Part shown: in pieces, positions 48,682 to 58,620 of the stretch | Numbering within the stretch: the first letter of the stretch is position 1 | Layout of the letters: every line of letters starts with the position of its first letter | DNA from: Aurantimonas marina | GTDB taxonomy: Bacteria; Pseudomonadota; Alphaproteobacteria; Rhizobiales; Rhizobiaceae | DNA length: 64,000 nucleotides | NCBI RefSeq assembly: GCF_017183135.1 | Contig: NZ_JADDXW010000018.1 | Span: 1-64,000, forward strand | Direction of reading: 5' to 3' | Notes under the pieces: generated by a model | The model's input: the letters and a program-made list of their open reading frames with translations, nothing else | Databases searched by the model: none | Told to the model about the DNA's origin: nothing | Made by a program: the position numbers and the translations under genes

Positions 48682-48969
48682 GCGGCCGACCTCATCGGAG
48701 TGATATCGCTGATGGCGCGGCAATTGACAGATGCCTGCCGACCTCTGTTCGCGAGATAGAGGAGGGGCATGAGTGGCGTCTTTCCCGAAGAGCGGTCTTC
48801 CTTGCGATGAGTTCGATGAGATCGCTTTCCGGTCGAGACGGCACCGGCCCCGTCTGACCGATCCTATTCCCTTGCGATCCTGTCGCGCAGTCGCACGGCA
48901 GACCTCCTCAAGCAGCGCCGTCATGCGCTTGGCTGCCTTGCTCGAATGACCGCGCTATCCGCTGGTCGA
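48682..48969. other. Spacer without supported gene
   Basis: 288 bases between the ubiX remnant and the Crp/Fnr gene. Short ORFs are present on both strands but none looks like a family, and no hairpin with a T-run is seen. It is probably decayed sequence. Confidence 0.5.
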
Positions 48970-49674
48970 TCAAACATCTTCGTCCGGACCGTCGATGAGC
49001 GGAGATGGCTGCGCCAGTGCCTCAAGCGCCGGACGATCCGTTATGATCACCCGCTGGCCGTCGGCCACGGCGCCGTCCGCCTGCAGGGATTTCATCGCTC
49101 GCGAGAGGCTTTCGGGTGTCATTCCGAGGAAAGAGGCGAGCACCCGCTTTTCCATGGGTAGGACAAAGCTTGCTCTGTCGCCGGCGGCCCCGGCTTGACA
49201 CAGAAGGTAAGCGGCCAACCTCTCGCGTGCGCTGCGCAGCTTGAGATCCTTGGCGTGCCGGACCATGCCGCGGTAACCGGCCGAAAGCTCGGCGATGGTG
49301 GCCAACGCAAATTCGCCATCGGTGCGGAAGATGGTTCGCACATCGCTGCTGGGCACCAGGATGAGGCGGGTTTTCTCCAGTGTGCGCGCCGACATTAGGT
49401 AAGGCGCGTCTCGCATGCAGGCGGCGAGGATGAAGGTCGAACGCGGCCGCACCACCGCCAGCGTGGTTTCACGCTCCTGCCAGCCCGCGAAGAGCTCGAT
49501 CGAGCCCTCCACGACGATGTGGAGAAAATCGGCAGACTCGCCCTCGTCGATCAGCTGGATCTGGGGCGGAAAGGTCTGATCGTACGCCGCGCGCGTCAGG
49601 GCGAGAAAATTCTCCTCCGCCATCGATCGAAACAGCGGAAGGCGGCGGATCGCCGGAAGGACCGTTTCACGCAT
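48970..49674 (-). CDS. Crp/Fnr-family regulator without Fe-S cysteines (NarR/DNR-like)
   Basis: 234-residue regulator with an N-terminal cyclic-nucleotide-type sensor domain (about 1-130), a dimer helix, and a C-terminal helix-turn-helix near residues 180-205 (LASFLGMTPESLSRAMKSL). The recognition helix has Glu-Ser-Leu-Ser-Arg, the Glu-x-x-Ser-Arg pattern that reads TTGAT half-sites in FNR. The N-terminus has no Cys cluster, so it is not an oxygen-sensing FNR but resembles NarR, DNR or NnrR, which answer to nitrate, nitrite or NO. It is divergent from narK, and an FNR-like box lies between. Confidence 0.88.
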   Translation of the reverse strand: MRETVLPAIRRLPLFRSMAEENFLALTRAAYDQTFPPQIQLIDEGESADFLHIVVEGSIELFAGWQERETTLAVVRPRSTFILAACMRDAPYLMSARTLEKTRLILVPSSDVRTIFRTDGEFALATIAELSAGYRGMVRHAKDLKLRSARERLAAYLLCQAGAAGDRASFVLPMEKRVLASFLGMTPESLSRAMKSLQADGAVADGQRVIITDRPALEALAQPSPLIDGPDEDV

Positions 49675-49836
49675 GAATCAACTCGTCTCCGACAGTTCGC
49701 TTGATATTTGGTAATTGATGAACAGACATCAGTCTAGTGGATATAGGCAATATGAATTCCTGACGCCTGACAAACCCAGGTCATTGCGGCGCCTATCATC
49801 AAATCTAGTTCGATTGCTCTCGCCGGCCGCTGCGGT

Positions 49837-49850
49837 TTGATCTCGGTCAA
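49837..49850 (+). promoter_or_regulatory. FNR/DNR-type box upstream of narK
   Basis: TTGATCTCGGTCAA matches TTGAT-N4-ATCAA at nine of ten positions, and its centre is 70 bases before the narK start. The adjacent Crp/Fnr regulator has the matching recognition-helix residues. No second good box was found in the 239-base gap. Confidence 0.7.
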
Positions 49851-49913
49851 GTCGCGGCGGCTTCTTCCGTCCCACTCCGGCGCGACGAAACGCGTCGGAA
49901 GCGGAGATAGATC

Positions 49914-52640
49914 ATGATGGAGCAGGCACACGTCTCGGATGCCGAGCGCACACGAGCGCTGGGGCTGAGCACGATCGCCTTCACGGCCTGCTTCGCGGTC
50001 TGGACGATCTTTTCAATCATCGGCGTCGAGATAAAGGCCGAGCTGGGGCTCAACGAGTTCGAGTTCGGCTTGCTGGTCGCCACCCCCATTCTGACTGGAT
50101 CGCTTACCCGGCTTATTCTTGGTGTCTGGACCGAGAAATACGGCGGCCGTATCGTGTTCACGGCGCAGATGCTGCTGACGGCGGCCGCGACATGGATGCT
50201 GACCTGGGCGTCGACCTATCTGATGTATCTCGTCGCCGCGCTTGGCATCGGCCTTGCCGGCGGCTCGTTCATCATCGGGGTGGCCTATGTGTCCCGCTGG
50301 TATGACGCGGGAAAACAGGGCACGGCCCTGGGCATTTTCGGCGCCGGCAACGTCGGCGCGGCGGTGACCAAATTCGTGGCCCCCTTCGTCATGGTTGCCT
50401 TCGGCTGGCAGGGGGTCGCCCATGTCTGGGCCGTTGCCCTGGCACTGATGGGCCTGGTCTTCTTCCTCTTCGCCAAGGATGACCCGGCATTGGTGGCTCG
50501 CCGCAAGTCCGGCACGAAAGCGCCTAGCCTGGCCCAGCAGTTCGCGCCCCTGAAAAACCTCCAGGTCTGGCGGTTTTCGCTTTACTACTTCTTCGTGTTC
50601 GGCGGGTTCGTGGCGCTGGCGCTGTGGACGCCGCATTATCTCGTCGACGTCTACGCCCTCGACATCCGCACGGCGGGCATGTCGGCGGCGGCCTTCTCCT
50701 TGTCCGCCTCGCTGTTTCGGGCCTATGGCGGGCATCTGTCCGACCGGTTCGGTGCGCGGTCGGTGATGTACTGGACCTTCGGCTTCTCGCTGGTCCTGCT
50801 GTTCATGCTGTCCTATCCGCCGACGGATTACGTGATCCAGGGCAAGGATGGTCCGATCGCGTTCTCGACCGAAATGGGACAATGGCCCTTCGTCATCACG
50901 CTGTTCGTGCTCGGCTTTTTCATGAGCCTCGGCAAAGCGGCGGTGTTCAAGCACATCCCGGTCTACTACCCCAATCACGTCGGTGCGGTTGGTGGTCTGG
51001 TCGGCATGATCGGCGGGCTTGGCGGCTTTCTCCTGCCGATCGCCTTCGGCGCGCTGCTCGATCTGACCGGTATCTATACCAGCAGTTTCGCGCTGCTCTT
51101 CGTGATCGTCGCCATCTCGCTGGCCTGGATGCATCTGTCGATCCGGGCGATGGAGCGTGCGGCGCAGGGGGCGGCGCTCGACGAACTGCCTCAACTGCCC
51201 GAGATGCAGGAAATCCATGATGCGGACCGGCAAGCGCGGACGCGCGTGCTGGACGAATGGAGCCCCGAGGACAAGACCTTCTGGGACGAAAAAGGCCGTC
51301 GCATCGCGCGTCGAAACCTGTGGATCTCGATCCCGGCACTGCTTTTGGCCTTCTCCGTCTGGATGGTGTGGTCGGTCGTGGTGGCGCGTCTCCCGGCGAT
51401 CGGCTTCGACTTCACGCCGGGCGAGCTGTTCTGGCTGGCAGCGCTGCCTGGGCTTTCCGGTGCGACCTTGCGCATCTTCTACAGCTTCATGGTGCCGATC
51501 TTCGGCGGCAGGTTGTGGACGACCCTGTCCACCGCCTCGCTGCTGTTGCCGGCCATGGGCATCGGCTATGCTGTGCAGAATCCGGAAACGCCCTATCTCA
51601 TCTTCCTGGTTCTGGCGCTGCTGTGCGGTCTTGGAGGCGGCAACTTCGCTTCGTCGATGGCCAATATCGCCTTCTTCTTCCCCAAGGCGGAAAAGGGCAA
51701 CGCGCTGGCGTTGAATGCGGGCCTGGGCAATCTCGGCGTCTCCGTCATGCAGTTCCTGGTGCCGATCGTCATCACCGCTGGCGTCTTCGGCGCGTTGGGC
51801 GGTCAGCCGCAGATCATGTCGGATGGCGGCCAGCTCTGGATGCAGAACGCGGGGTTCGTGTGGGTGCCGTTCATCATCGCGGCCACCGTCGCGGCCTGGC
51901 TGGGCATGCACGACATCGCCGACGCCAAGGCCAGCTTCAAGGAGCAGGCGGTCATCTTCAGCCGCAAGCACAACTGGATCATGTGCGTGCTTTACACCGG
52001 CACTTTCGGCAGCTTCATCGGCTATTCGGCGGGCTTTCCGCTGCTGACCAAGCTTCAGTTTCCGGACGTGAACGCACTGCAATTCGTGTTCCTGGGGCCG
52101 CTGGTCGGGGCGCTGTCGCGCGCCGGCACGGGCTGGGTCTCCGACAAGTTCGGCGGCGGCCGGGTCACCTTCTGGACCTTCCTGGGGATGATCGCGGCGG
52201 TGTTCGGGGTGATCTTCTTCCTCGGCATCAAGGAACAGCCGGGCGCGTTCTGGGGCTTCTTCGCTTCGTTCATGACACTGTTTTTCCTGACCGGCGTCGG
52301 CAACGCCTCCACCTTCCAGATGATCCCCGCGATCATGGCCCGCGAAATCCCGCGTCTGATGCCGGAGCTGGACGGGAGCGCGCTGCGCAAGCAGGCAGAG
52401 CGTGAGAGCGCGGCGATCATCGCCTTTACCAGCGCCATCGCCGCCTACGGCGCCTTCTTCATCCCGAAAGCCTACGGCACCTCGATCGCCATGACCGGGG
52501 GGCCGGTGGCGGCGCTCTGGGGGTTCCTCGGCTTTTACGCGATCTGCGTCGTGCTGACCTGGGCCTACTACACACGGCCCGGCGGCCTTCTGGCACATGA
52601 ACGGGCTGGGCGTGCCGCGCCCGCCATCCCAGCAGCCTGA
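49914..52640 (+). CDS. narK: Fused NarK1-NarK2 nitrate/nitrite transporter
   Basis: 908-residue inner-membrane protein made of two major-facilitator units of 12 helices each, joined near residues 425-460 by a charged linker (WSPEDKTFWDEKGRRIARRN). The first half is NarK1-like (proton-linked nitrate import), the second NarK2-like (nitrate/nitrite antiport). Nitrate-signature Gly-rich helices appear in both: GGSFIIGVAYVSRWYDAGKQ, and LGGGNFASSMANIAFFFPKA with GNALALNAGLGNLGVS. The fusion is known from Paracoccus and relatives. narG starts 18 bases later, so import and reduction are co-expressed. Confidence 0.95.
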   Translation: MMEQAHVSDAERTRALGLSTIAFTACFAVWTIFSIIGVEIKAELGLNEFEFGLLVATPILTGSLTRLILGVWTEKYGGRIVFTAQMLLTAAATWMLTWASTYLMYLVAALGIGLAGGSFIIGVAYVSRWYDAGKQGTALGIFGAGNVGAAVTKFVAPFVMVAFGWQGVAHVWAVALALMGLVFFLFAKDDPALVARRKSGTKAPSLAQQFAPLKNLQVWRFSLYYFFVFGGFVALALWTPHYLVDVYALDIRTAGMSAAAFSLSASLFRAYGGHLSDRFGARSVMYWTFGFSLVLLFMLSYPPTDYVIQGKDGPIAFSTEMGQWPFVITLFVLGFFMSLGKAAVFKHIPVYYPNHVGAVGGLVGMIGGLGGFLLPIAFGALLDLTGIYTSSFALLFVIVAISLAWMHLSIRAMERAAQGAALDELPQLPEMQEIHDADRQARTRVLDEWSPEDKTFWDEKGRRIARRNLWISIPALLLAFSVWMVWSVVVARLPAIGFDFTPGELFWLAALPGLSGATLRIFYSFMVPIFGGRLWTTLSTASLLLPAMGIGYAVQNPETPYLIFLVLALLCGLGGGNFASSMANIAFFFPKAEKGNALALNAGLGNLGVSVMQFLVPIVITAGVFGALGGQPQIMSDGGQLWMQNAGFVWVPFIIAATVAAWLGMHDIADAKASFKEQAVIFSRKHNWIMCVLYTGTFGSFIGYSAGFPLLTKLQFPDVNALQFVFLGPLVGALSRAGTGWVSDKFGGGRVTFWTFLGMIAAVFGVIFFLGIKEQPGAFWGFFASFMTLFFLTGVGNASTFQMIPAIMAREIPRLMPELDGSALRKQAERESAAIIAFTSAIAAYGAFFIPKAYGTSIAMTGGPVAALWGFLGFYAICVVLTWAYYTRPGGLLAHERAGRAAPAIPAA

Positions 52641-52658
52641 TCCAAAGAGGAGCGCGAG

Positions 52659-55600
52659 ATGAGCCATCTTCTCGACCGACTGAATTTCCTGAGATCCACC
52701 CGCCAGGACACCTTCGCGGATGGTCACGGCCAGACCACGGTGGAAAGCCGTGACTGGGAAGACGTCTATCGAAACCGCTGGCGGCACGACAAGATCGTGC
52801 GCTCGACCCACGGTGTGAACTGCACCGGCTCGTGCAGCTGGAAGATCTACGTCAAGTCCGGGATCGTGACGTGGGAGACCCAGCAGACCGACTATCCGCG
52901 GACGCGGCCCGACATGCCCAATCACGAGCCGCGCGGCTGCGCGCGGGGGGCCAGCTACAGCTGGTATCTTTACTCGGCCAACCGGGTAAAGACGCCGCTG
53001 GTGCGGGGTCGGCTGATGCGGTTGTGGCGTGAGTTGCGCACGACGATGAGCCCGATCGAGGCGTGGAAGGCGATCCAGACCGACCCGGCCAAGCGGGGCA
53101 GCTACACCAAGACCCGCGGCAAGGGCGGGTTCGTCCGCGCCAGCTGGGACGAGGTCACCGAGATCGTCGCGGCGGCCAATGCCTACACCACCAAGACCTA
53201 CGGACCCGACCGCGTCTTCGGTTTCTCGCCGATCCCCGCGATGTCGATGGTCAGCTACGCGGCGGGCTCGCGCTACCTCAGCCTGATGGGCGGCACCTGC
53301 ATGTCGTTCTACGACTGGTATTGCGACCTGCCGCCCGCCAGCCCCCAGACCTGGGGCGAACAGACCGACGTGCCGGAAAGCGCCGACTGGTACAATTCCG
53401 GCTTCCTGATCCTTTGGGGATCGAACGTGCCGCAGACCCGCACGCCGGACGCGCATTTTTATACCGAGGCGCGCTATCGGGGCACCAAATCCGCCGTGGT
53501 CAGCCCGGATTACAGCGAGGCCGCCAAGTTTGGCGACATCTGGCTCAACCCGCAGGCGGGCACCGACGCCGCGCTGGCGATGGCGTTTGGCCACGTCATC
53601 CTGCGTGAATATCACCTCGACCGGCAGGTGCCGTATTTCGAGGATTACACCCGCAAATATTCCGATTTCCCGCTGCTGGTGCGACTGGACGAAAAGGACG
53701 GGCACTACGTTCCGGGCCGCATGCTGCGCGCCGCCGATTTCACCGATGCCTTGGGAGAATCCAACAATCCCGACTGGAAGACGGTCGGGATCGACAGCAA
53801 CACCGGCGATGTCGTCGTCCCCAACGGCTCGATCGGCTTCCGTTGGGGGCAAAGCGGGCATTGGAACCTTGAGGAGAACGCCGGCGGAAAGGCGGTCGAC
53901 CTGAAGACGACGTTGGTCCTCGAGGAGGATCGCGACGATGTGGTCGGTGTCGATTTTCCCTATTTCGGCGGCGAGGCGACCGAGCATTTCACCAAATGCG
54001 ATCACCCGGAAGTACTGACCCGCAATATCCCCGTGCGCCGCCTGAAGCTTAAGGATGGCGATGCGCTGGTGACGACGGTGTTCGATCTCTTCTGCGCCAA
54101 TTACAGCCTCGACCGTGGGCTCGGCGGCAAACATGTCGCCACTTCTTTCGACGCCGATGTGCCGTTTACGCCGGCCTGGGCCGAGAAGATCACCGGGGTC
54201 AAGCGCGACCGGATCGTCGCCGTCGCGCGTGAATTCGCTACCAATGCCGAAAAGACCAGCGGCAAGTCGATGGTCATTCTGGGCGCTGGCCTGAACCACT
54301 GGTACCATATGGACATGGCCTATCGCGGCATCATCAACATGTTGGTGATGTGTGGTTGCGTCGGTCAGTCGGGTGGCGGCTGGTCGCACTATGTGGGCCA
54401 GGAAAAGCTCCGCCCGCAGACAGGTTGGACGGCGCTGGCCTTCGCGCTGGACTGGGCACGCCCGCCCCGGCACATGAACTCGACCTCCGCCTGGTACGCG
54501 CACACCGACCAGTGGCGCTACGAAACCGTCACGGCGGGCGAAATTCTGTCGCCGACCGCACCGGCGGGCAATTGGGCCGAGCGCAGCCTGATCGACTACA
54601 ACATCCAGGCCGAACGCATGGGCTGGCTGCCCTCGGCACCGCAACTGAAGACCAACCCGCTGGAGGTTGGCCGCGCCGCCAAGGCATCGGGCAAGACGGC
54701 GCCGGAATATGTGGCCGAAGGCTTGAAGTCGGGCGCGCTGGAAATGTCCTGCGAAGATCCGGACGCACCGGAAAACTGGCCGCGGAATCTCTTCGTCTGG
54801 CGCTCGAACCTTTTGGGATCGTCGGGCAAGGGACATGAATATTTTCTGCGCCATCTTCTGGGCACCGATCACGGCGTCCTCGGCAAGGATCTGGGCGAGG
54901 AAGGCAGGGTCAAGCCGATCGAGGCCAAGTGGCACGATCAGGCCCCGGAGGGAAAACTCGATCTTCTGGTGACGCTGGATTTCCGCATGTCGACGACATG
55001 CGTCTATTCCGACATCGTCCTGCCGACGGCCAGTTGGTACGAGAAGGACGACCTCAACACCTCCGACATGCACCCGTTCATTCACCCGCTGCAGGCGGCC
55101 GTGGACCCGGCTTACGAATCGAAATCGGACTGGGAGATCTTCAAGGCCTTGGCCAGGAAGTTCTCCGAAGTCGCGCCCGAGGTGTTGGGAGTGGAAACCG
55201 ACGTGGTCGCGTTGCCGATGCAGCACGACAGCCCCGGCGAGCTGGCCCAATCGGTCGTGGCCGACTGGAAGGCCGGCGAATGCGAGCTGATCCCTGGCAA
55301 GACCGCGCCGAACTACATCGCGATCGAACGGGACTATCCCAACCTCTACAAGCGTTTCACAGCGGTTGGACCGTTGATGGAAAAGGTTGGCAATGGCGGC
55401 AAGGGGATCGCCTGGGACACCAAGGCCGAGGTGCATCATCTGGCCGACCTGAATGGTCGCGTCACCGAGGAGGGTGCGACCAAAGGCATGGCAAGGATCG
55501 ACACGGCGATCGACGCCTGCGAGGTGATCCTGATGCTGGCCCCCGAAACCAATGGCGAGGTGGCGGTTAAGGCCTGGGAATCTCTGGAAAAGGTCACCGG

Positions 55601-56396
55601 GCGCGAACACGCGCATCTGGCCGCACCCAAGCAGGACGAGAAAATCCGCTTTCGCGATATCGCGGCGCAGCCGCGAAAGATCATCTCCTCGCCCACATGG
55701 TCCGGGATCGAAAGCGAGGAGGTCTGCTACAACGCCGGCTACACCAACGTGCACGAATTGATTCCGTGGCGCACGTTGTCGGGCCGTCAGCAGCTTTACC
55801 AGGACCACGAGTGGATGCGCGCCTTCGGCGAAGCCTTTGTGACGTGGCGGCCGCCGATGGATCTGAAGACCATCGCACCGGCCATAGGGCAAGCGGGCAA
55901 CGACAAGCATGTCGTTTTGAACTTCATCACCCCACACCAGAAATGGGGCATCCATTCGACCTACACCGACAATCTCTTGATGCTGACGCTGAACCGCGGC
56001 GGTCCGGTAGTGTGGGTATCGGAGGTGGACGCGGCGAAGGCAGGGCTGGTCGACAATGACTGGGTCGAGGTCTTCAACGCGAACGGCGTGCTGACGGCGC
56101 GGGCGGTGGTTTCGCAGCGCATCAAGGAAGGTACGCTATTCATGTACCACGCGCAGGAAAAGATCGTGAATACGCCCGGCAGCCAGATCACCGGCAAGCG
56201 CGGCGGTATCCATAACTCGGTCACGCGGACGGTTCTGAAGCCGACGCACATGATCGGCGGCTATGCCCAGTTGAGCTACGGCTTCAACTACTACGGCACC
56301 GTCGGGTCAAACCGGGACGAGTTCGTGATCGTGCGCAAGATGGAAAAGGTCGACTGGCTGGATACGCCGGTCGCGTCAGCGGAGGCAGCGGAATGA
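52659..56396 (+). CDS. narG: Respiratory nitrate reductase alpha subunit
   Basis: 1245-residue cytoplasmic-side catalytic subunit carrying the bis-MGD molybdenum site, which reduces nitrate to nitrite. The FS0 [4Fe-4S] ligands are His51, Cys55, Cys59 and Cys94 (HGVNCTGSCSW, GCARGASYSW). The Mo ligand Asp is Asp219 in MSFYDWYCDLPP. A vestigial twin-Arg region seems absent at the N-terminus, but membrane attachment is through NarI. Length equals E. coli NarG (1247). It overlaps narH by four bases (ATGA). Confidence 0.98.
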   Translation: MSHLLDRLNFLRSTRQDTFADGHGQTTVESRDWEDVYRNRWRHDKIVRSTHGVNCTGSCSWKIYVKSGIVTWETQQTDYPRTRPDMPNHEPRGCARGASYSWYLYSANRVKTPLVRGRLMRLWRELRTTMSPIEAWKAIQTDPAKRGSYTKTRGKGGFVRASWDEVTEIVAAANAYTTKTYGPDRVFGFSPIPAMSMVSYAAGSRYLSLMGGTCMSFYDWYCDLPPASPQTWGEQTDVPESADWYNSGFLILWGSNVPQTRTPDAHFYTEARYRGTKSAVVSPDYSEAAKFGDIWLNPQAGTDAALAMAFGHVILREYHLDRQVPYFEDYTRKYSDFPLLVRLDEKDGHYVPGRMLRAADFTDALGESNNPDWKTVGIDSNTGDVVVPNGSIGFRWGQSGHWNLEENAGGKAVDLKTTLVLEEDRDDVVGVDFPYFGGEATEHFTKCDHPEVLTRNIPVRRLKLKDGDALVTTVFDLFCANYSLDRGLGGKHVATSFDADVPFTPAWAEKITGVKRDRIVAVAREFATNAEKTSGKSMVILGAGLNHWYHMDMAYRGIINMLVMCGCVGQSGGGWSHYVGQEKLRPQTGWTALAFALDWARPPRHMNSTSAWYAHTDQWRYETVTAGEILSPTAPAGNWAERSLIDYNIQAERMGWLPSAPQLKTNPLEVGRAAKASGKTAPEYVAEGLKSGALEMSCEDPDAPENWPRNLFVWRSNLLGSSGKGHEYFLRHLLGTDHGVLGKDLGEEGRVKPIEAKWHDQAPEGKLDLLVTLDFRMSTTCVYSDIVLPTASWYEKDDLNTSDMHPFIHPLQAAVDPAYESKSDWEIFKALARKFSEVAPEVLGVETDVVALPMQHDSPGELAQSVVADWKAGECELIPGKTAPNYIAIERDYPNLYKRFTAVGPLMEKVGNGGKGIAWDTKAEVHHLADLNGRVTEEGATKGMARIDTAIDACEVILMLAPETNGEVAVKAWESLEKVTGREHAHLAAPKQDEKIRFRDIAAQPRKIISSPTWSGIESEEVCYNAGYTNVHELIPWRTLSGRQQLYQDHEWMRAFGEAFVTWRPPMDLKTIAPAIGQAGNDKHVVLNFITPHQKWGIHSTYTDNLLMLTLNRGGPVVWVSEVDAAKAGLVDNDWVEVFNANGVLTARAVVSQRIKEGTLFMYHAQEKIVNTPGSQITGKRGGIHNSVTRTVLKPTHMIGGYAQLSYGFNYYGTVGSNRDEFVIVRKMEKVDWLDTPVASAEAAE

Positions 56397-57913
56397 AAGT
56401 TCGCGCGCAAATCGGCATGGTGCTGAATCTCGATAAATGCATCGGCTGTCACACTTGCTCGGTCACTTGCAAGAACGTCTGGACCAGCCGCGACGGTGTC
56501 GAATATGCCTGGTTCAACAATGTCGAGACCAAGCCCGGCATCGGTTATCCGAAGGATTGGGAGAACCAGAAACGCTGGAACGGCGGCTGGGAACGCACCA
56601 AGGGAGGCAAGCTGCGGCCCAAGCAGGGCGCCAAGTGGCGCATCCTCGCCAATATTTTTGCCAATCCCGACCTGCCCGAGATCGACGATTACTACGAGCC
56701 CTTCGATTTCGACTACGACCATTTGAAGTCGGCGCCCGAGATGTCGGCGTTCCCGACCGCGCAACCTCGCTCGAAGCTGACCGGCGAGCGGATGGAGAAG
56801 ATCGAGTGGGGTCCGAACTGGGAGGAAATTCTCGGCGGCGAGTTCGCCAAGCGATCGAAGGATTACAACTTCGAGGGCATCCAGAAGGAAATCTACGGAC
56901 AGTACGAAAACACCTTCATGATGTATCTGCCGCGGCTGTGTGAGCATTGCCTCAACCCGGCCTGTGCCTCGGCCTGTCCCTCGGGCGCGATCTACAAGCG
57001 CGAGGAAGACGGCGTGGTGCTGATCGACCAGGAGAAGTGCCGCGGTTGGCGGATGTGCGTGTCCGCCTGTCCTTACAAGAAGATCTACTACAACTGGTCG
57101 ACGGGTAAATCGGAGAAATGCACGCTGTGCTATCCGCGTCTGGAATCCGGTCAGCCGACGGTCTGCTCGGAAACCTGCGTGGGGCGCATTCGCTACATCG
57201 GCGTGATGCTCTATGACGCAGACAAGATCGCCGAGGCGGCCTCGATCGAGAGCGACCAGGATCTTTACGACGCCCAGCTCGGCGTGTTCCTGGACCCGAA
57301 CGACCCCGAGGTGATTGCCGCGGCAAGGGCTGAGGGCGTCCCCGAGGACTGGATCGTGGCGGCCCGCAAATCGCCGATCTGGAAGATGGCGATGGAGTGG
57401 AAGATCGCCTTTCCACTGCACCCCGAATACCGGACCTTGCCGATGGTCTGGTATATCCCGCCGCTCAGCCCTATCCAGAACGCCGCCGAGGCCGGCCAGA
57501 TCGCCGCGGACGGTGATATGCCCGACGTGAAGTCGCTGCGTATCCCGGTGAAATACCTCGCCAACATGCTGACGGCGGGCGACGAGACACCGGTCATTTC
57601 GGCACTGGAACGCATGCTCGCAATGCGGTCCTACATGCGCTCGAAGACGGTCGACGGCGTCATCAACCTCGGCGTCGCCAAGCGCGTCGGGCTGACCCCG
57701 CATCAGATCGACGAGATGTATCAGATCATGGCGATCGCCAATTACGAGGATCGCTTCGTCATCCCCACCACCCACCGCGAGGTGGTCGAGGATGCCTATG
57801 ATTTGCGTGGCGGCTGCGGCTTTACCGACGGCAACGGCTGCTCCTCGGGCGTGTCGAAAGGCAATCTGTTCGGTGGGCGCAAACACATAACCCCCGCGGA
57901 GGGCTGGTCATGA
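56393..57913 (+). CDS. narH: Respiratory nitrate reductase beta subunit
   Basis: 506-residue iron-sulfur subunit that wires NarI haems to NarG. Four Cys groups are visible: CIGCHTCSVTCKNVW near residue 16, CEHCLNPACASACPSG, CRGWRMCVSACPYKK and KCTLCYPRLESGQPTVCSETC. The Trp in CRGWRMC replaces a Cys and yields the [3Fe-4S] cluster, as in E. coli NarH. The start overlaps narG and the stop overlaps narJ. Confidence 0.98.
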   Translation: MKVRAQIGMVLNLDKCIGCHTCSVTCKNVWTSRDGVEYAWFNNVETKPGIGYPKDWENQKRWNGGWERTKGGKLRPKQGAKWRILANIFANPDLPEIDDYYEPFDFDYDHLKSAPEMSAFPTAQPRSKLTGERMEKIEWGPNWEEILGGEFAKRSKDYNFEGIQKEIYGQYENTFMMYLPRLCEHCLNPACASACPSGAIYKREEDGVVLIDQEKCRGWRMCVSACPYKKIYYNWSTGKSEKCTLCYPRLESGQPTVCSETCVGRIRYIGVMLYDADKIAEAASIESDQDLYDAQLGVFLDPNDPEVIAAARAEGVPEDWIVAARKSPIWKMAMEWKIAFPLHPEYRTLPMVWYIPPLSPIQNAAEAGQIAADGDMPDVKSLRIPVKYLANMLTAGDETPVISALERMLAMRSYMRSKTVDGVINLGVAKRVGLTPHQIDEMYQIMAIANYEDRFVIPTTHREVVEDAYDLRGGCGFTDGNGCSSGVSKGNLFGGRKHITPAEGWS

Positions 57914-58602
57914 CCCGCACGTTCAAAGCGCTTTCCGCGCTGCTGACCTATCCTTCGACCGAGCTGCAGGCGGCGATCCCGGACATCCGCGCCGTCCTGA
58001 ACGAGGAGGCGGTGCTACCGCCGCCTCGCATCGAGGCCCTTCAGCCCCTGCTGCAGCGTCTCGACGAGGGCGACATCATCGAATTGCAGGAGGCCTATGT
58101 CCTGCTGTTCGACCGCTCGCGTACCCTTTCGCTCAACCTGTTCGAGCATGTCCACGGCGAAAGCCGCGATCGCGGCGGTGCGATGGTGGATCTTTTGGAA
58201 ACCTACCGGGCAGGGGGCTTCGACTTGGTCGGACCGGAGCTGCCGGATCATCTGCCGGTGCTGCTGGAATTCCTCTCGACCCGGCTCCTGGCGGAGGCGC
58301 GCGAAATTCTGGCCGACGCCGGTCCGATCCTTGCGGCCCTCGCCGAACGCCTGACCCGACGCGAGACGCCCTATGCCGCGATAGTGGTCGCGCTGGCCGA
58401 GCTGGGCCGGGCAGGGACCGACACCGGTGTCGCGGCGGCGCTGTTGTCGCAAAAGGACGACGACCCGGAGGATCTGGCGGCGCTCGACGCGGTCTGGGAA
58501 GAAGCGCAGGTCACCTTCGCACCCGATCCCAACGCGGGCTGCCCAATCAGCCGCGATATCCTCGCCCGGATGGACGCACCGCTGCGTCCTGCCAACGCGT
58601 GA
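57910..58602 (+). CDS. narJ: Nitrate reductase molybdenum cofactor assembly chaperone
   Basis: 230-residue cytosolic TorD/NarJ-type chaperone that binds the NarG N-terminus and permits cofactor and FS0 insertion; it is not part of the final enzyme. All-helical; family stretches are KALSALLTYPSTELQAAI, EAYVLLFDRSRTLSLNLFEHVHGESRDRG with LPDHLPVLLEFLS. It overlaps narH by four bases. Confidence 0.95.
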   Translation: MTRTFKALSALLTYPSTELQAAIPDIRAVLNEEAVLPPPRIEALQPLLQRLDEGDIIELQEAYVLLFDRSRTLSLNLFEHVHGESRDRGGAMVDLLETYRAGGFDLVGPELPDHLPVLLEFLSTRLLAEAREILADAGPILAALAERLTRRETPYAAIVVALAELGRAGTDTGVAAALLSQKDDDPEDLAALDAVWEEAQVTFAPDPNAGCPISRDILARMDAPLRPANA

Positions 58603-58620
58603 CCCGAAAGGACCATCGTC

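Noticed and set aside
49703-49722. Second FNR box (TTGATATTTGGTAA) near the Crp/Fnr gene
   Set aside because: Only one half-site matches; the other has two of five bases.
50013-55955. A 1980-codon open frame on the minus strand, antisense to narK and narG
   Set aside because: Its frame mirrors the codon positions of two long high-GC genes, where stop codons are suppressed by third-position GC. Its product is His/Arg/Asp-rich low-complexity sequence with no domain, and the opposite strand encodes clear NarK and NarG.
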